A stretch of DNA of 19,472 nucleotides, taken from NCBI GenBank assembly GCA_965372745.1, contig CBDVDM010000031.1:1-19472 (forward strand), given 5' to 3'. This document shows, piece by piece, positions 7,871-16,225 of this stretch. This DNA is from VRUG01 sp965372745. GTDB taxonomy: Bacteria; Planctomycetota; Phycisphaerae; Sedimentisphaerales; Anaerobacaceae. The position numbers and the translations under genes were made by a program. The first letter of the stretch is position 1. The number at the start of each line of letters is the position of its first letter. A model generated the notes under the pieces. The model was not told the DNA's origin, did no database searches, and was given only the letters and a program-made list of their open reading frames with translations.

Positions 7871-9418
7871 ATGCACAGAGAAAAACAAGGTAAAACTTCA
7901 GTAGCGAGACTGTTCGTATTGCTGGCAGTGCTGTTTTGTTATCCTACCGTCGCATGCGAACTTAACATTGGCAGCGTCGTCTCTAACGAAGCAATAATGG
8001 TCAATAATGTGTGGGTTGATGTGCCGCTGACTCAGGTCTTCCGCGATATATCAATAGAAACCGGCACCATCATAGCTACTTGTCCACATGTATCCGACCC
8101 ACTCGTTTCACTTGATGCCGGTTCGGGTAAGCCATTAAAAGAATGTCTTGAGGAACTCGTGGCAGGACAGGGACTTTTCATTTATCAAAAAAAAGAAAAG
8201 TTCTATCTTGTCAGCTGTGGCGATCCAGCCTGCCCAAGTGCTCTTGAAACCATGACCTCGAAACGGCTCTACTTGAAATACATAACAGCAACGCATCTAC
8301 AGTCCTCTCTTCCGAAAGCTATTCAGAAGTATGTAACCAGCGGAGAAAGAGAGAACGAGGTTTTTGTCTACGCAGTACCAGAGATTGCAAAACACATTAT
8401 GGAAATTGTTCACAAACTGGACATTCCACGCCAGCAGATAATGCTGGAGGTGCTCGTTGTAGATATTTGGGAGGACTCCAGTGATGAATTCGGTATAGAT
8501 TGGGAATACTCTGGCCGCCACAACTCTCTCAGTATGACGGGCGGTGTCGGAGCTTTTACTGGCATAGCAAGCTATGCAAGTGTGGCAGCAAGTAATCTAA
8601 CCGAGTTGGGCATGACTCTTCGGGCGCTGGTCGGCGAAAATAAGGCCAGTATAAGGTCCCGTCCTCGGGTAGCCACCCTCAACGGGGAAAAAGCTACTAT
8701 AGATATATCTCTCGATGAATACTTCACCATTGCCAGAGACCTCGACTACGGCGGTTCGCTACGAACAGAACTTCAGATAATAAAGTCCGGTGTGTTCCTG
8801 GAAATAACGCCACATATAGGCGACGATAACGACGTTACTGTTGACATTCTCACCGAGATAAGCGATGTGGTTGCTCGTCAGAATGAGATAGCTGGGAACA
8901 GGTCAGGAGACCTGCCGATAATCCGATGCCGCAAAGCCAACACTCGCGTCAGAGTAAAATTAGGTGATGCGGTAGTCATAGGCGGTCTTGTTGAAACTAA
9001 AGAACAAAGTGATAACAAACGCGTGCCTCTGCTCAGCGACATTCCTCTTATAGGCGGTCTTTTCAAAAGTAAAGAAAATACCATAGTGAAAAAGGAAGTG
9101 ATGATATTCATTACTCCACGGCTGATGAATGAAGGAGAAATCCTCCTTTCTAACCGCCATAAGTTGATAGATGAAACCCTGGAAACCGAGAAATTGCGCG
9201 ATGTGGCCACCTTATTCGATGTGCGGTATAATTCTCAGCATGCGCATAGTGAAGGCGAGGAAATTCAGTGTCTAAACGAGGCCATTGCTCTGCTTGACGG
9301 GCAAGAGCTACCAGGCAATCTCTCACACGAAACCAGTCCCGACGTGTCGGAAGATTTGTCACACTCCAATAATTTACTCGGTGATAATGAACGTGAACTT
9401 TTATATATGAATGAGTGA
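7871..9418 (+). CDS. Secretin-family outer-membrane channel protein
   Basis: This is a 515-residue protein of the GspD/PilQ superfamily. An N-terminal signal peptide (ending PTVA before a Cys) is followed by an STN/N0-like domain (VPLTQVFRDISIETGT; PLKECLEELV). An N1-like segment comes next (KRLYLKYITATHLQSSLPKA ... HKLDIPRQQIMLEVLVVDI), then the secretin core with SIRSRPRVATLNGEKATI, GVFLEITPHI and the hallmark VVIGGLVETKEQ ... VPLLSDIPLIGGLFKS ... EVMIFITPRLM. An acidic ~90-residue tail follows, which might bind a pilotin or partner. ATG 7871 is preferred (GGG 7 bases upstream); GTG at 7859 would add four residues. It lies 14 bases after the Ig-like gene and overlaps or abuts the adhesin gene. 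No T2SS or type IV pilus ATPase or pseudopilin is nearby. Confidence 0.88.
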   Translation: MHREKQGKTSVARLFVLLAVLFCYPTVACELNIGSVVSNEAIMVNNVWVDVPLTQVFRDISIETGTIIATCPHVSDPLVSLDAGSGKPLKECLEELVAGQGLFIYQKKEKFYLVSCGDPACPSALETMTSKRLYLKYITATHLQSSLPKAIQKYVTSGERENEVFVYAVPEIAKHIMEIVHKLDIPRQQIMLEVLVVDIWEDSSDEFGIDWEYSGRHNSLSMTGGVGAFTGIASYASVAASNLTELGMTLRALVGENKASIRSRPRVATLNGEKATIDISLDEYFTIARDLDYGGSLRTELQIIKSGVFLEITPHIGDDNDVTVDILTEISDVVARQNEIAGNRSGDLPIIRCRKANTRVRVKLGDAVVIGGLVETKEQSDNKRVPLLSDIPLIGGLFKSKENTIVKKEVMIFITPRLMNEGEILLSNRHKLIDETLETEKLRDVATLFDVRYNSQHAHSEGEEIQCLNEAIALLDGQELPGNLSHETSPDVSEDLSHSNNLLGDNERELLYMNE

Positions 9419-9423
9419 GCGTT

Positions 9424-10656
9424 ATGTGTAGACGACTATCTTTTTTAACTTCTTTTGTTTTAGCACTGGCTCTGGCCCTGCCTACAACCACTCAGGCAGC
9501 AAACTTGCTGGTCAACCCGGGCTTTGAGGATGCTACTGACTTTACCGGCTGGACTACATGGGACGGTGCGCAGTCTTCCTATGCCATAAGTGCGGTCGAA
9601 TATTATAGCGGTGCCAAATCTGCTGAATTTAGCGGCAGCCTCTCTAATTGGAATTGCTGTGCAGGTGCTTATCAGGAGTTTAGTTTAGCCGAGTTAGGTG
9701 CAGATATAGGGTCAATGGTAAAATTTACAGGCTATGCCAAAGCCACAGGAACTGACCCGGTTGCTGCCCTGAAAATCATTTACAGGCACGCTAATAATTT
9801 TAATATCAGCGTTGATGAAGTTCTAATAACCAATGAAGCACCTATAGACTGGACCTATGGTGAGGTTTCCGGTGTGATTCCTGCTGAGTGTGCCAGTGTC
9901 AGATTTGAAGTGGCTCATTTCAAGCAAGGCACCAGTTTCTTTGATGACGTCTCCGCTGTTGTTATGCCCGGAAAGGCCAGTAACCCCAGTCCGACGAATG
10001 AGGCGACAGATGCAAGCACAACTGATAATTTGAGCTGGACGGCTGGTTCTGGTGCGACTTCACACGATGTGTACTTCGGAACTGACTCAACGCCGGATGC
10101 CACTGAATTTCAGGGAAACCAGGCTGGCACGACCTTTGACCCAGGCACAATGGTGGTCGATACGACCTACTATTGGCGTATCGATGAGAAAAATGACGAT
10201 GGCACAAGAACCGGTGATGTCTGGAGCTTTACTGTCTCAGCAACAACCGTCATGGAGTGGGTTGACGACTTCCCTGCTATCGCTATCTCAAACATCACTG
10301 CCCAAAACAGCAACCCCAGCGCCAGCCAATTGGCTGAACTGCACACGAACGGGAATGCGAATATCACTGCCGACAACACCACAACAGCCCAGTTGTCAAA
10401 TGGTACCGACACGCTCGTTACAGAATATAAGCTGGAATTCGATGGTGACGGAGTCAGCGCCACAGGCGGTTCTGCAGTGGACTGGACGGCCTACGATACT
10501 TTCCTGAGCAGCGCGGCAGCTGTAACGTACTACTCTGGTGACGAATATGTTAATGTCACATTGTACGCCAGAGCTTCCAATGCCGCCGACGATGTTGCTG
10601 ATGCAGGTACCTATAACGCCACACAAACTCTTACAGTTTCATGGGTTGGTCCATAA
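9424..10656 (+). CDS. Secreted adhesin: carbohydrate-binding-like domain, FN3-like domain and C-terminal subunit domain
   Basis: Secreted 410-residue protein. The signal peptide ends TTTQA. It is followed by a jelly-roll domain of the CBM4/9 or CBM6 style (about residues 27-180, beginning ANLLVNPGFEDATDFTGW and ending SFFDDVSAVVM). An FN3-like domain comes next (about 180-270; SPTNEATDASTTDNLSWTAG, then TTYYWRIDEKN and GDVWSFTV). The C-terminal ~140 residues (VMEWVDDFPAIAISNITAQ ... TLTVSWVGP) are homologous to the small subunits at 5883 and 5012. This is the layout of a two-part tip adhesin: a binding head on a polymerisable subunit domain. GTG at 9415 overlaps the secretin stop as GTGA; ATG 9424 is preferred because GAGTGAG lies just upstream. 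Ligand unknown. Confidence 0.82.
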   Translation: MCRRLSFLTSFVLALALALPTTTQAANLLVNPGFEDATDFTGWTTWDGAQSSYAISAVEYYSGAKSAEFSGSLSNWNCCAGAYQEFSLAELGADIGSMVKFTGYAKATGTDPVAALKIIYRHANNFNISVDEVLITNEAPIDWTYGEVSGVIPAECASVRFEVAHFKQGTSFFDDVSAVVMPGKASNPSPTNEATDASTTDNLSWTAGSGATSHDVYFGTDSTPDATEFQGNQAGTTFDPGTMVVDTTYYWRIDEKNDDGTRTGDVWSFTVSATTVMEWVDDFPAIAISNITAQNSNPSASQLAELHTNGNANITADNTTTAQLSNGTDTLVTEYKLEFDGDGVSATGGSAVDWTAYDTFLSSAAAVTYYSGDEYVNVTLYARASNAADDVADAGTYNATQTLTVSWVGP

Positions 10657-11264
10657 TGAAAACAGATACTAACGAAATAGCTTTACAGAAAACCGAGCAG
10701 GTTTTGCATCTTGAAGAGTTGATTCTTGGCTTGCAAAGACCTGAAATCATCGCTGAATTACAGGAGCTTGTCGATGATACTGAAAAAGGCGAAGAAGAGT
10801 TGGATATGAACCAAATCGTCCAAGACGGCGAAATCCTTTTGGGAATTATAACTGAACAGGTCAAGGCCAAGCGCATTTGGCAAATTGTTACCGCATGTTT
10901 TATGATATTTGTTGTTATAACTTCTTTTATCTGCTTCGGTCTCTATATGGATCGTGAAAATCAGATAGAAAAACTTGGCCTGGCAAAAGCAACTATCCAA
11001 AAAGTAAGTAATGATTTCGCACAAGCCGACCAAAAAGTAAAAACTCTTGAAAACCGGTTGGCCAGTTCCAAAGCGGAACTTGAGCATGCTCAGAGCCTGC
11101 TTAGCAATTCAAGCTTAGAGGTAAAAAACCTGCAAAGCCAGATTGCTGATACTACGCAACGTCTCAAAGCTCTCCAAAATCGTAATGCCGAGGCAGTAAA
11201 GCGACTTAATGGACGGCTGCGAAAGCTCTCTGAACAACCCGCCAAAACAACTAAAAGCCACTAA
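10656..11264 (+). CDS. Membrane-anchored coiled-coil protein
   Basis: This 202-residue protein has an acidic N-terminal cytoplasmic segment (residues 1-70). It has one membrane segment (about 74-97, WQIVTACFMIFVVITSF), then a coiled coil (about 101-195) with leucines at heptad spacing and a basic C-terminus. There is no signal peptide, so a type II orientation with the coiled coil in the periplasm is likely. The ATG overlaps the preceding stop as TAATG (10654-10658), which suggests translational coupling. An in-frame ATG at 10641 exists inside the adhesin gene but is less likely. As the last gene of the operon it could link the inner membrane to the secretin, as GspC or PilN/PilO-type proteins do, but no sequence motif proves this. 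Confidence 0.78.
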   Translation: MKTDTNEIALQKTEQVLHLEELILGLQRPEIIAELQELVDDTEKGEEELDMNQIVQDGEILLGIITEQVKAKRIWQIVTACFMIFVVITSFICFGLYMDRENQIEKLGLAKATIQKVSNDFAQADQKVKTLENRLASSKAELEHAQSLLSNSSLEVKNLQSQIADTTQRLKALQNRNAEAVKRLNGRLRKLSEQPAKTTKSH

Positions 11265-11358
11265 ACATTTTCCGCAGCCAGTGTTTGAGGAGTATCATAT
11301 CCTTCGATAAACTGCTGTCTCTAAACAGAGAGTATTTTATGAACAGAAGCTGGAGATG

Positions 11359-12717
11359 TTACGGTCCGGAGCAGCCGTTACATAACCAATGTTCAGCTAA
11401 TATTGCAAAATCAGAGAAATCTACTGTGTTGTCATCATAAAGGTCTGCGCCTTCGCAATCGTCATACAAATCGCAATTAGTATACAGCCAATAATCAGAA
11501 AGTATCTCAAGGTCACTCATGTCGACAATACCGCTATTGTCTATGTCGGCACCTTCACAATCCTGATAAACTTCCAGTTCAAATATAGAGTAGCCCCATA
11601 TAGTTGTTCTCAGGATGCAATAAACTCTGACGTAACGGCCGGTTTGGGCTGGAAATTCGTGAATTGCCCAGTGGTCGTGAGCAGTATTATTTGTAATGTG
11701 GACGCAATCAGTCCATGGACCGCTTGGAGCATCGGCAACCTGTACTTTATATTCTTTAGCAGAAGCATATTGCCAGTGGATTTTAACTTTATCAACAGGA
11801 TATGCTTTCCCTAAATCCACGCTAATCCACTCGTGGGTGCTACTCCATAAAGAGGCCCAGCGTGATTCATCAATGCCGTCCACTGCATTTTGAGGCCCAA
11901 ACCCGGAATCTTCCTCTGATGAAGCGGTAGCAGGTTTATTTAATGCCAGGTTAGTTGGAACTGCCGGTTGCGGCGGCGGAGAATCGTATACACGCACATA
12001 ATCTACCTCCATAGTAGCTAAAGGACAGCCGCTATAACACTCGCCAAGAGTAGGAGAGGTAGTCAATTTTAATTTGGCTGCCATATGAGCAACTGTCGCA
12101 TCGCCGCCAGGTACCGATGATATAATGCCGTCGACATAAAAAACAGGGCTTCGGGTTTCGCTCCAATATACGCCGTAAGTATGCCATTCGCTCTCGTTCA
12201 TACCGGTACCGCTTCCGTCATAATCACCACCGCCACTGCCCCAGTGATACCATTGCCCCGGGTCTCTATTGGTTCCATCGCCCTGAAATTCACAAATATC
12301 AAATTCCGGCGGCCATTGCCAGGTACTGCCCGTCCAGCCAACAGTCCACCATGTTGCCCATATATATGTATTGGGTGCAGAATGCCTGATTCTTGCCTCT
12401 AAATATTTGTACTGAGGATAATACAAGGCGTCTATATGTGCACCGGTCCACTGGCCACCATTATAGGATTCTTCCTGGTTGTATAACTTTAACGTCCCAC
12501 CGGAAACCTCAATATTATGCGGTGCATACCAACAAGTTTCACCACCATCAGACCAATCCACTTCGGTAAAAACCTGCCATTTAGCCAAGTCAAGCAATGT
12601 GCCGTCAAATTCGTCACTCCATATAGGAGTCCACGTAGCAAATGTATTAGCACAGGTTAAACTTAACGTAAACAAAACCGCCAGAAGTACATACCTACAG
12701 CCCGATATTTTTCTCAT
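11359..12717 (-). CDS. Secreted GH16 beta-glucanase-like hydrolase with discoidin and dockerin-like domains
   Basis: This 452-residue secreted enzyme has a signal peptide (residues 1-27, ending NTFA). A GH16 catalytic domain (about 28-245) carries the active-site motif EFDICE at 138-143; by family knowledge E138 is the nucleophile and E143 the acid/base. An F5/8-type C (discoidin, CBM32-like) domain follows at about 256-386 (NLALNKPATASSEED ... GYSIFELEVY). Last comes a dockerin-like tail at about 387-448 with two Ca-loop-like repeats (GADIDNSGIVDMSDLEIL and GADLYDDNTVDFSDFAIL). Substrate is likely a beta-1,3 or mixed-linkage glucan, agarose-like or carrageenan-like polymer, which cannot be separated here. 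TAGGAGA lies 6 bases before the ATG. It is transcribed alone, convergent with the secretin operon. Confidence 0.92.
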   Translation of the reverse strand: MRKISGCRYVLLAVLFTLSLTCANTFATWTPIWSDEFDGTLLDLAKWQVFTEVDWSDGGETCWYAPHNIEVSGGTLKLYNQEESYNGGQWTGAHIDALYYPQYKYLEARIRHSAPNTYIWATWWTVGWTGSTWQWPPEFDICEFQGDGTNRDPGQWYHWGSGGGDYDGSGTGMNESEWHTYGVYWSETRSPVFYVDGIISSVPGGDATVAHMAAKLKLTTSPTLGECYSGCPLATMEVDYVRVYDSPPPQPAVPTNLALNKPATASSEEDSGFGPQNAVDGIDESRWASLWSSTHEWISVDLGKAYPVDKVKIHWQYASAKEYKVQVADAPSGPWTDCVHITNNTAHDHWAIHEFPAQTGRYVRVYCILRTTIWGYSIFELEVYQDCEGADIDNSGIVDMSDLEILSDYWLYTNCDLYDDCEGADLYDDNTVDFSDFAILAEHWLCNGCSGP

Positions 12718-12785
12718 CGCAAATCTCCTATTGATTTTTATAGAGCGTCTCCTCCGAAAGAAACTGGCTCTGAAGCTGTAATTGT

Positions 12786-12814
12786 ATTATATCATTTATT
12801 TCTTTAAAAGTAAA
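12786..12814 (-). promoter_or_regulatory. Putative promoter of the GH16 gene
   Basis: On the minus strand TTTACT (12814-12809) and a perfect TATAAT (12791-12786) are separated by 17 bases. This gives a leader of about 60 bases ending in the Shine-Dalgarno TAGGAGA (12730-12724). Confidence 0.5.
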
Positions 12815-12838
12815 GGAATTTAATGGATAATCACAAGA

Positions 12839-12855
12839 GTTATAACTGTTATAAC
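12839..12855. promoter_or_regulatory. Tandem palindrome GTTATAAC, candidate operator
   Basis: The 8-bp palindrome GTTATAAC occurs twice (12839-12846 and 12848-12855), one base apart. It lies between the divergent GH16 and DJ-1-like genes, about 25 bases upstream of the GH16 -35 hexamer. It could be bound by a dimeric regulator, though no regulator gene is visible in the window. Confidence 0.35.
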
Positions 12856-12901
12856 CTGCGTATAAATAAAGGGTTAAATACTTCATTTAAGGGATTTTGA
12901 G

Positions 12902-13453
12902 ATGGCCAAAACCGTGTTAGTTGCAATTGCAGATGGAATAGAGGAGATAGAATCGGTTTGTATAATTGATGTATTGAGACGGGCAGGAGCAGAGGTTACG
13001 GCTGCCTCGGTTGATGGTCTGGAGGTTACAGCCTCACGCGGTGTCAGGCTTGTAGCTGATACACTTATCAACGATTGTGTGGGCAAAACTTTCGATTTAA
13101 TTGCTCTTCCGGGAGGAATGCCGGGAGCTGAGCATCTTCGTGACAATAAGGAACTTGTTGAGATGTTAAAGAAACAGCAGCATGAAAACCGGTTGTACAC
13201 AGCGATTTGTGCCTCGCCTGCGGTAGTTTTGGCCCATCACGGCTTGCTAAAAGGTAAAAAGGCGACATGTCATCCGGCATTTACTGATAAGCTGCCAAAC
13301 AGCGGGCAGGCAGAATCAAGAGTTGTAGTTGACGGCAATTGCGTGACAAGTCGCGGGCCGGGGACAGCGATAGAGTTTGCACTTGAACTTACCAGGCAGC
13401 TTTTCGGTAAAGATAAAGCCCTGGAAATTGCAAAATCGATGATAGTGGCCTAA
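12902..13453 (+). CDS. DJ-1/PfpI (YajL-type) family protein
   Basis: This 183-residue protein covers the whole length of the DJ-1/YajL subfamily. The nucleophile-elbow Cys is C103 in AICASPAVVLAHHG. The conserved acidic residue is E17 in ADGIEEIE, equivalent to human DJ-1 Glu18, and the family motif LPGGMPGAEHLRD is present. The C-terminal half carries VVDGNCVTSRGPGTAIEFAL, also diagnostic. Members act in protection against oxidative and carbonyl stress as chaperones or proposed deglycases; which activity applies here is unknown. The ATG has AAGGGA 7 bases upstream. It is cytoplasmic and probably monocistronic, divergent from GH16 and followed by a separate promoter for the antiporter. Confidence 0.93.
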   Translation: MAKTVLVAIADGIEEIESVCIIDVLRRAGAEVTAASVDGLEVTASRGVRLVADTLINDCVGKTFDLIALPGGMPGAEHLRDNKELVEMLKKQQHENRLYTAICASPAVVLAHHGLLKGKKATCHPAFTDKLPNSGQAESRVVVDGNCVTSRGPGTAIEFALELTRQLFGKDKALEIAKSMIVA

Positions 13454-13473
13454 ATGTTTTATAGAAAAGCCGG

Positions 13474-13501
13474 TTGACAAGATAAATTTCGGGGTTAGGA
13501 T
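13474..13501 (+). promoter_or_regulatory. Putative promoter of the antiporter gene
   Basis: A perfect TTGACA (13474-13479) is followed after 16 bases by TAGGAT (13496-13501). It is about 100 bases upstream of the ATG at 13600. Confidence 0.45.
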
Positions 13502-13599
13502 AAACCGTTTTTAGGATATTAGCGGTATCCTGGTTAAAGAGTTTTATCCCACTTTAGATAGAATTTTTGCCTTTATTGCTATATTAAGAGTATGTAACA

Positions 13600-15306
13600 A
13601 TGGATGTAATACTGCTGAATATGTTTGACCATGGTGAAGGATTTAACATTCTTCTGTTAATCGGTATTGCAACTTTTTGCGGCACCGTAGGGGCTAAGCT
13701 GTTCCAAAAGCTTCGCATCCCTCAAATTGTCGGTTATGTAGTCATCGGTCTGATTATCGGCCAATCAGGATTTAATCTTTTAAGCCACGAAATCGTCGAA
13801 ACTCTTTCGTCGTTCAGTATCTTCGCTTTGGGTATCATCGGCTTTATGATAGGCGGTGAACTCAAGCGGGATATATTCAAGAAGTACGGCAGGCAGTTTT
13901 TCATTATCCTGTGTTCAGAAGGTATAGCCGCTTTTATTCTTGTAGGTGCTCTCAGCGGTATCAGTGTATGGTATTTTACCGGCGATATCAATACATCAGT
14001 AGCGATGGGGCTTGTATTGGGGGCGATAGCATCGGCGACAGCACCGGCGGCGACGGTGAATGTTTTGTGGGAATACAAGACGAGGGGGCCTTTGACTTCA
14101 ACGCTTCTTGCGATTGTGGCGTTGGATGATTGTCTTGCACTTTTGCTTTATGGACTGGCATCAAGTATAGCAACAGCATTTTTAGGCGAGGGTAGCGGTT
14201 CGATATTGGGCAATATGTTAGGGGCTGTTCTTGAAATTATCGGTTCTGTATTCCTGGGGATATTGGCGGGATGGCTGCTTAGCCTTATTCTTAAACGGAT
14301 AAAGGAGCAGGACAAGGCACTTGTTTTTACGCTATCGGCGGTTTTGCTTGTCATAGGTATCTCAACAGCATTACATTTGGGGTCGATTTTGGCAGCGATG
14401 GTACTGGGAATGACGGTTGCAAATCTCGCACCACGGCAAAGGAAAGGCACTTTTGGTCTTATAGAGAAGTTCTCACCGCCGATTTACGTTTTGTTTTTCG
14501 TATTGGCAGGTGCTCATATTGTGATAAACGAAATAACCGGCTGGATGCTGGGGATAGTTGCGGTTTATCTTGTTGGAAGAACAAGCGGTAAAATTATAGG
14601 CTCGTGGTTCGGGGCAAGACAGGCAAAAGCAGCTGATACTGTAAGGAAATATCTCGGAATTTGTTTGTTAAGTCAGGCCGGCGTTGCGATAGGTCTTGCA
14701 ATCATATCGAGTAAGATGTTTACGGGGCAAACAGGACACGCAATTATCATCGTCGTTATGACCACGACATTTGTGGTGGAGATATTAGGGCCGTTGTTTG
14801 TCAAACTCGGCGTCAAAAAAGCAGGTGAAGTAGGTTTGAATGTAACCGAAGATGACCTCATTGCTGAATACAAAGCTGCTGATATTATGGACACGAAGAC
14901 GCCGGCCATCAAAGCTGGAATGTCACTTAATGAAGTGATTCAAATAGTAAGTACAACCGAAAGTTTTTATTATTCCGTTGTAGACAGTGATAATAAGTTA
15001 ATCGGTTCAATAACATTATACGGCATAAAAAATACATTTGCCACACAGGAGGTGAACGACTGGCTTGTAGCACTTGATATTATGGAGCCTGTGATTGCCC
15101 GGATACCGCAGGATGTAGATTTGTCGGAAGCATTTAAAAAGATGGGCAAGCTCAATATAGATTTCGTACCGGTTGTAGAATCGCAAGAGAACAATAAATA
15201 TGTTGGCATCATAAGTTCCCGCAAGGTTCATCGTCAGCTAAGTGCGGAAGTTTTAGCAAAACAAAAAGAAGCTGATACTCTACCTGTCAAGCTTGAGACG
15301 GCCTGA
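13600..15306 (+). CDS. CPA2-type Na+(K+)/H+ antiporter with C-terminal CBS pair
   Basis: This 568-residue integral membrane protein is of the sodium/hydrogen exchanger superfamily (Kef/GerN/NapA type). The first ~400 residues hold about 12-13 hydrophobic helices. IPQIVGYVVIGLIIGQSG is the typical second-helix signature, and the LDD motif with D176 and D177 (VALDDCLALLLYG) is the expected ion-binding pair. The C-terminal cytoplasmic part holds two CBS-like domains (about 427-485 and 487-550), beginning ADIMDTKTPAIKAGMSLNE and LDIMEPVIARIPQDVDLSE, which suggests regulation by a nucleotide or ionic strength. No TrkA-N domain is present, unlike KefB/C. The gene ends 1 bp from the convergent membrane-protein gene. 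Role: cation and pH homeostasis; ion specificity unknown. Confidence 0.9.
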   Translation: MDVILLNMFDHGEGFNILLLIGIATFCGTVGAKLFQKLRIPQIVGYVVIGLIIGQSGFNLLSHEIVETLSSFSIFALGIIGFMIGGELKRDIFKKYGRQFFIILCSEGIAAFILVGALSGISVWYFTGDINTSVAMGLVLGAIASATAPAATVNVLWEYKTRGPLTSTLLAIVALDDCLALLLYGLASSIATAFLGEGSGSILGNMLGAVLEIIGSVFLGILAGWLLSLILKRIKEQDKALVFTLSAVLLVIGISTALHLGSILAAMVLGMTVANLAPRQRKGTFGLIEKFSPPIYVLFFVLAGAHIVINEITGWMLGIVAVYLVGRTSGKIIGSWFGARQAKAADTVRKYLGICLLSQAGVAIGLAIISSKMFTGQTGHAIIIVVMTTTFVVEILGPLFVKLGVKKAGEVGLNVTEDDLIAEYKAADIMDTKTPAIKAGMSLNEVIQIVSTTESFYYSVVDSDNKLIGSITLYGIKNTFATQEVNDWLVALDIMEPVIARIPQDVDLSEAFKKMGKLNIDFVPVVESQENNKYVGIISSRKVHRQLSAEVLAKQKEADTLPVKLETA

Positions 15307-15307
15307 T

Positions 15308-16075
15308 TTATATTACCTCAAGCCTTTTGAGAATGGATTTCGCCCATCGCGAACTTCTAATCTGTGCAAAGATGAAAAACAGTAGTGTCACCAGCCATAA
15401 CCCAACGTAGCGTAAATAGTAAATGGCCATTCTGAACATAGCGGCAGATTGCACTTTTTCATGGGCAGCTAACAATTCAGACGGCGTATAAATTACCCCA
15501 ACAGCCATACCGACAAAAAATTTCTGCCATGGAAACAGTAAGACAACAGCAACCAATGAAAGGAAAAATGCCCGCGAGATATGGTTTATTCCGCCGAGTC
15601 TTCCGGCAAGTGAAACCTTTAATGAGAATATTAAAGTCAGGCAGTACAGGACCGATGCTGGAATGAGAATATGATTTAAGATATTAACAAGGCGTGTCAA
15701 ATACTTAAGTTTTATTCTGAAGAGCGGTTTTTCATTTTGCGACAGGGACTGCTGGACAATATCAGATTCAGCTTGCTGCGGCTGCTCAGTTGCATTGTCT
15801 TGTTGCTCCCCAGGCTTTTCCGATACGACCTGTTTTGCGGCTTCTTCGATTTTGCTTTTTTCCTCAACAACTTCGACTGCCGGTTCAATATTATTCTGCC
15901 GGTCATCGGCTTTTACAAAACCGGTGTTTACAAACCAGAATGAAATCTGCAACAGCAAAAAACACAGAACAATAATTACAAATAAGAAGTTTTTCCACGC
16001 CCTGAAAACGCCAACGGCTTCGAGACAATCGGTAGTATCAATTAAATTATTCGGATAGGAATGCTCATCGTTCAT
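15308..16075 (-). CDS. Four-TM membrane protein of unknown function
   Basis: Unrecognised protein of 255 residues. A short acidic N-terminus is followed by a membrane helix (FLFVIIVLCFLLLQISFWF) and a ~75-residue low-complexity Glu/Gln/Pro-rich linker. Three further hydrophobic segments follow (LIPASVLYCLTLIFSL; FFLSLVAVVLLF; LWLVTLLFFIFAQI), ending in a basic tail. The start is set by the Shine-Dalgarno TAGGAGA (16089-16083) 7 bases before ATG 16075; GTG at 16099 lies upstream of that site and is less likely. It is divergent from the PpiD-like chaperone gene and may be functionally paired with it, which is inference from position only. Confidence 0.82.
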   Translation of the reverse strand: MNDEHSYPNNLIDTTDCLEAVGVFRAWKNFLFVIIVLCFLLLQISFWFVNTGFVKADDRQNNIEPAVEVVEEKSKIEEAAKQVVSEKPGEQQDNATEQPQQAESDIVQQSLSQNEKPLFRIKLKYLTRLVNILNHILIPASVLYCLTLIFSLKVSLAGRLGGINHISRAFFLSLVAVVLLFPWQKFFVGMAVGVIYTPSELLAAHEKVQSAAMFRMAIYYLRYVGLWLVTLLFFIFAQIRSSRWAKSILKRLEVI

Positions 16076-16225
16076 TTCCAAATCTCCTAAATTACTCACA
16101 TAATGTGTTAAAGCGGCGAAAATTCTGCTAACAACCCTATTATTATGTTTTGGATACCGTGAATGTGCAAGTAATTTATTTGTGGGATGATTCAGCTTAA
16201 AAAAGCTATTTTTCTTGCTAAAAAG

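Noticed and set aside
7871..9418. Type II secretion or type IV pilus locus
   Set aside because: Only the secretin is present. No ATPase, inner-membrane platform protein, pseudopilin or prepilin peptidase is encoded in the window.
11318..11331. TCTCT/AGAGA hairpin followed by TATTTTA as the operon terminator
   Set aside because: The stem is only five pairs of low stability; possible, but not supportable as a terminator call.
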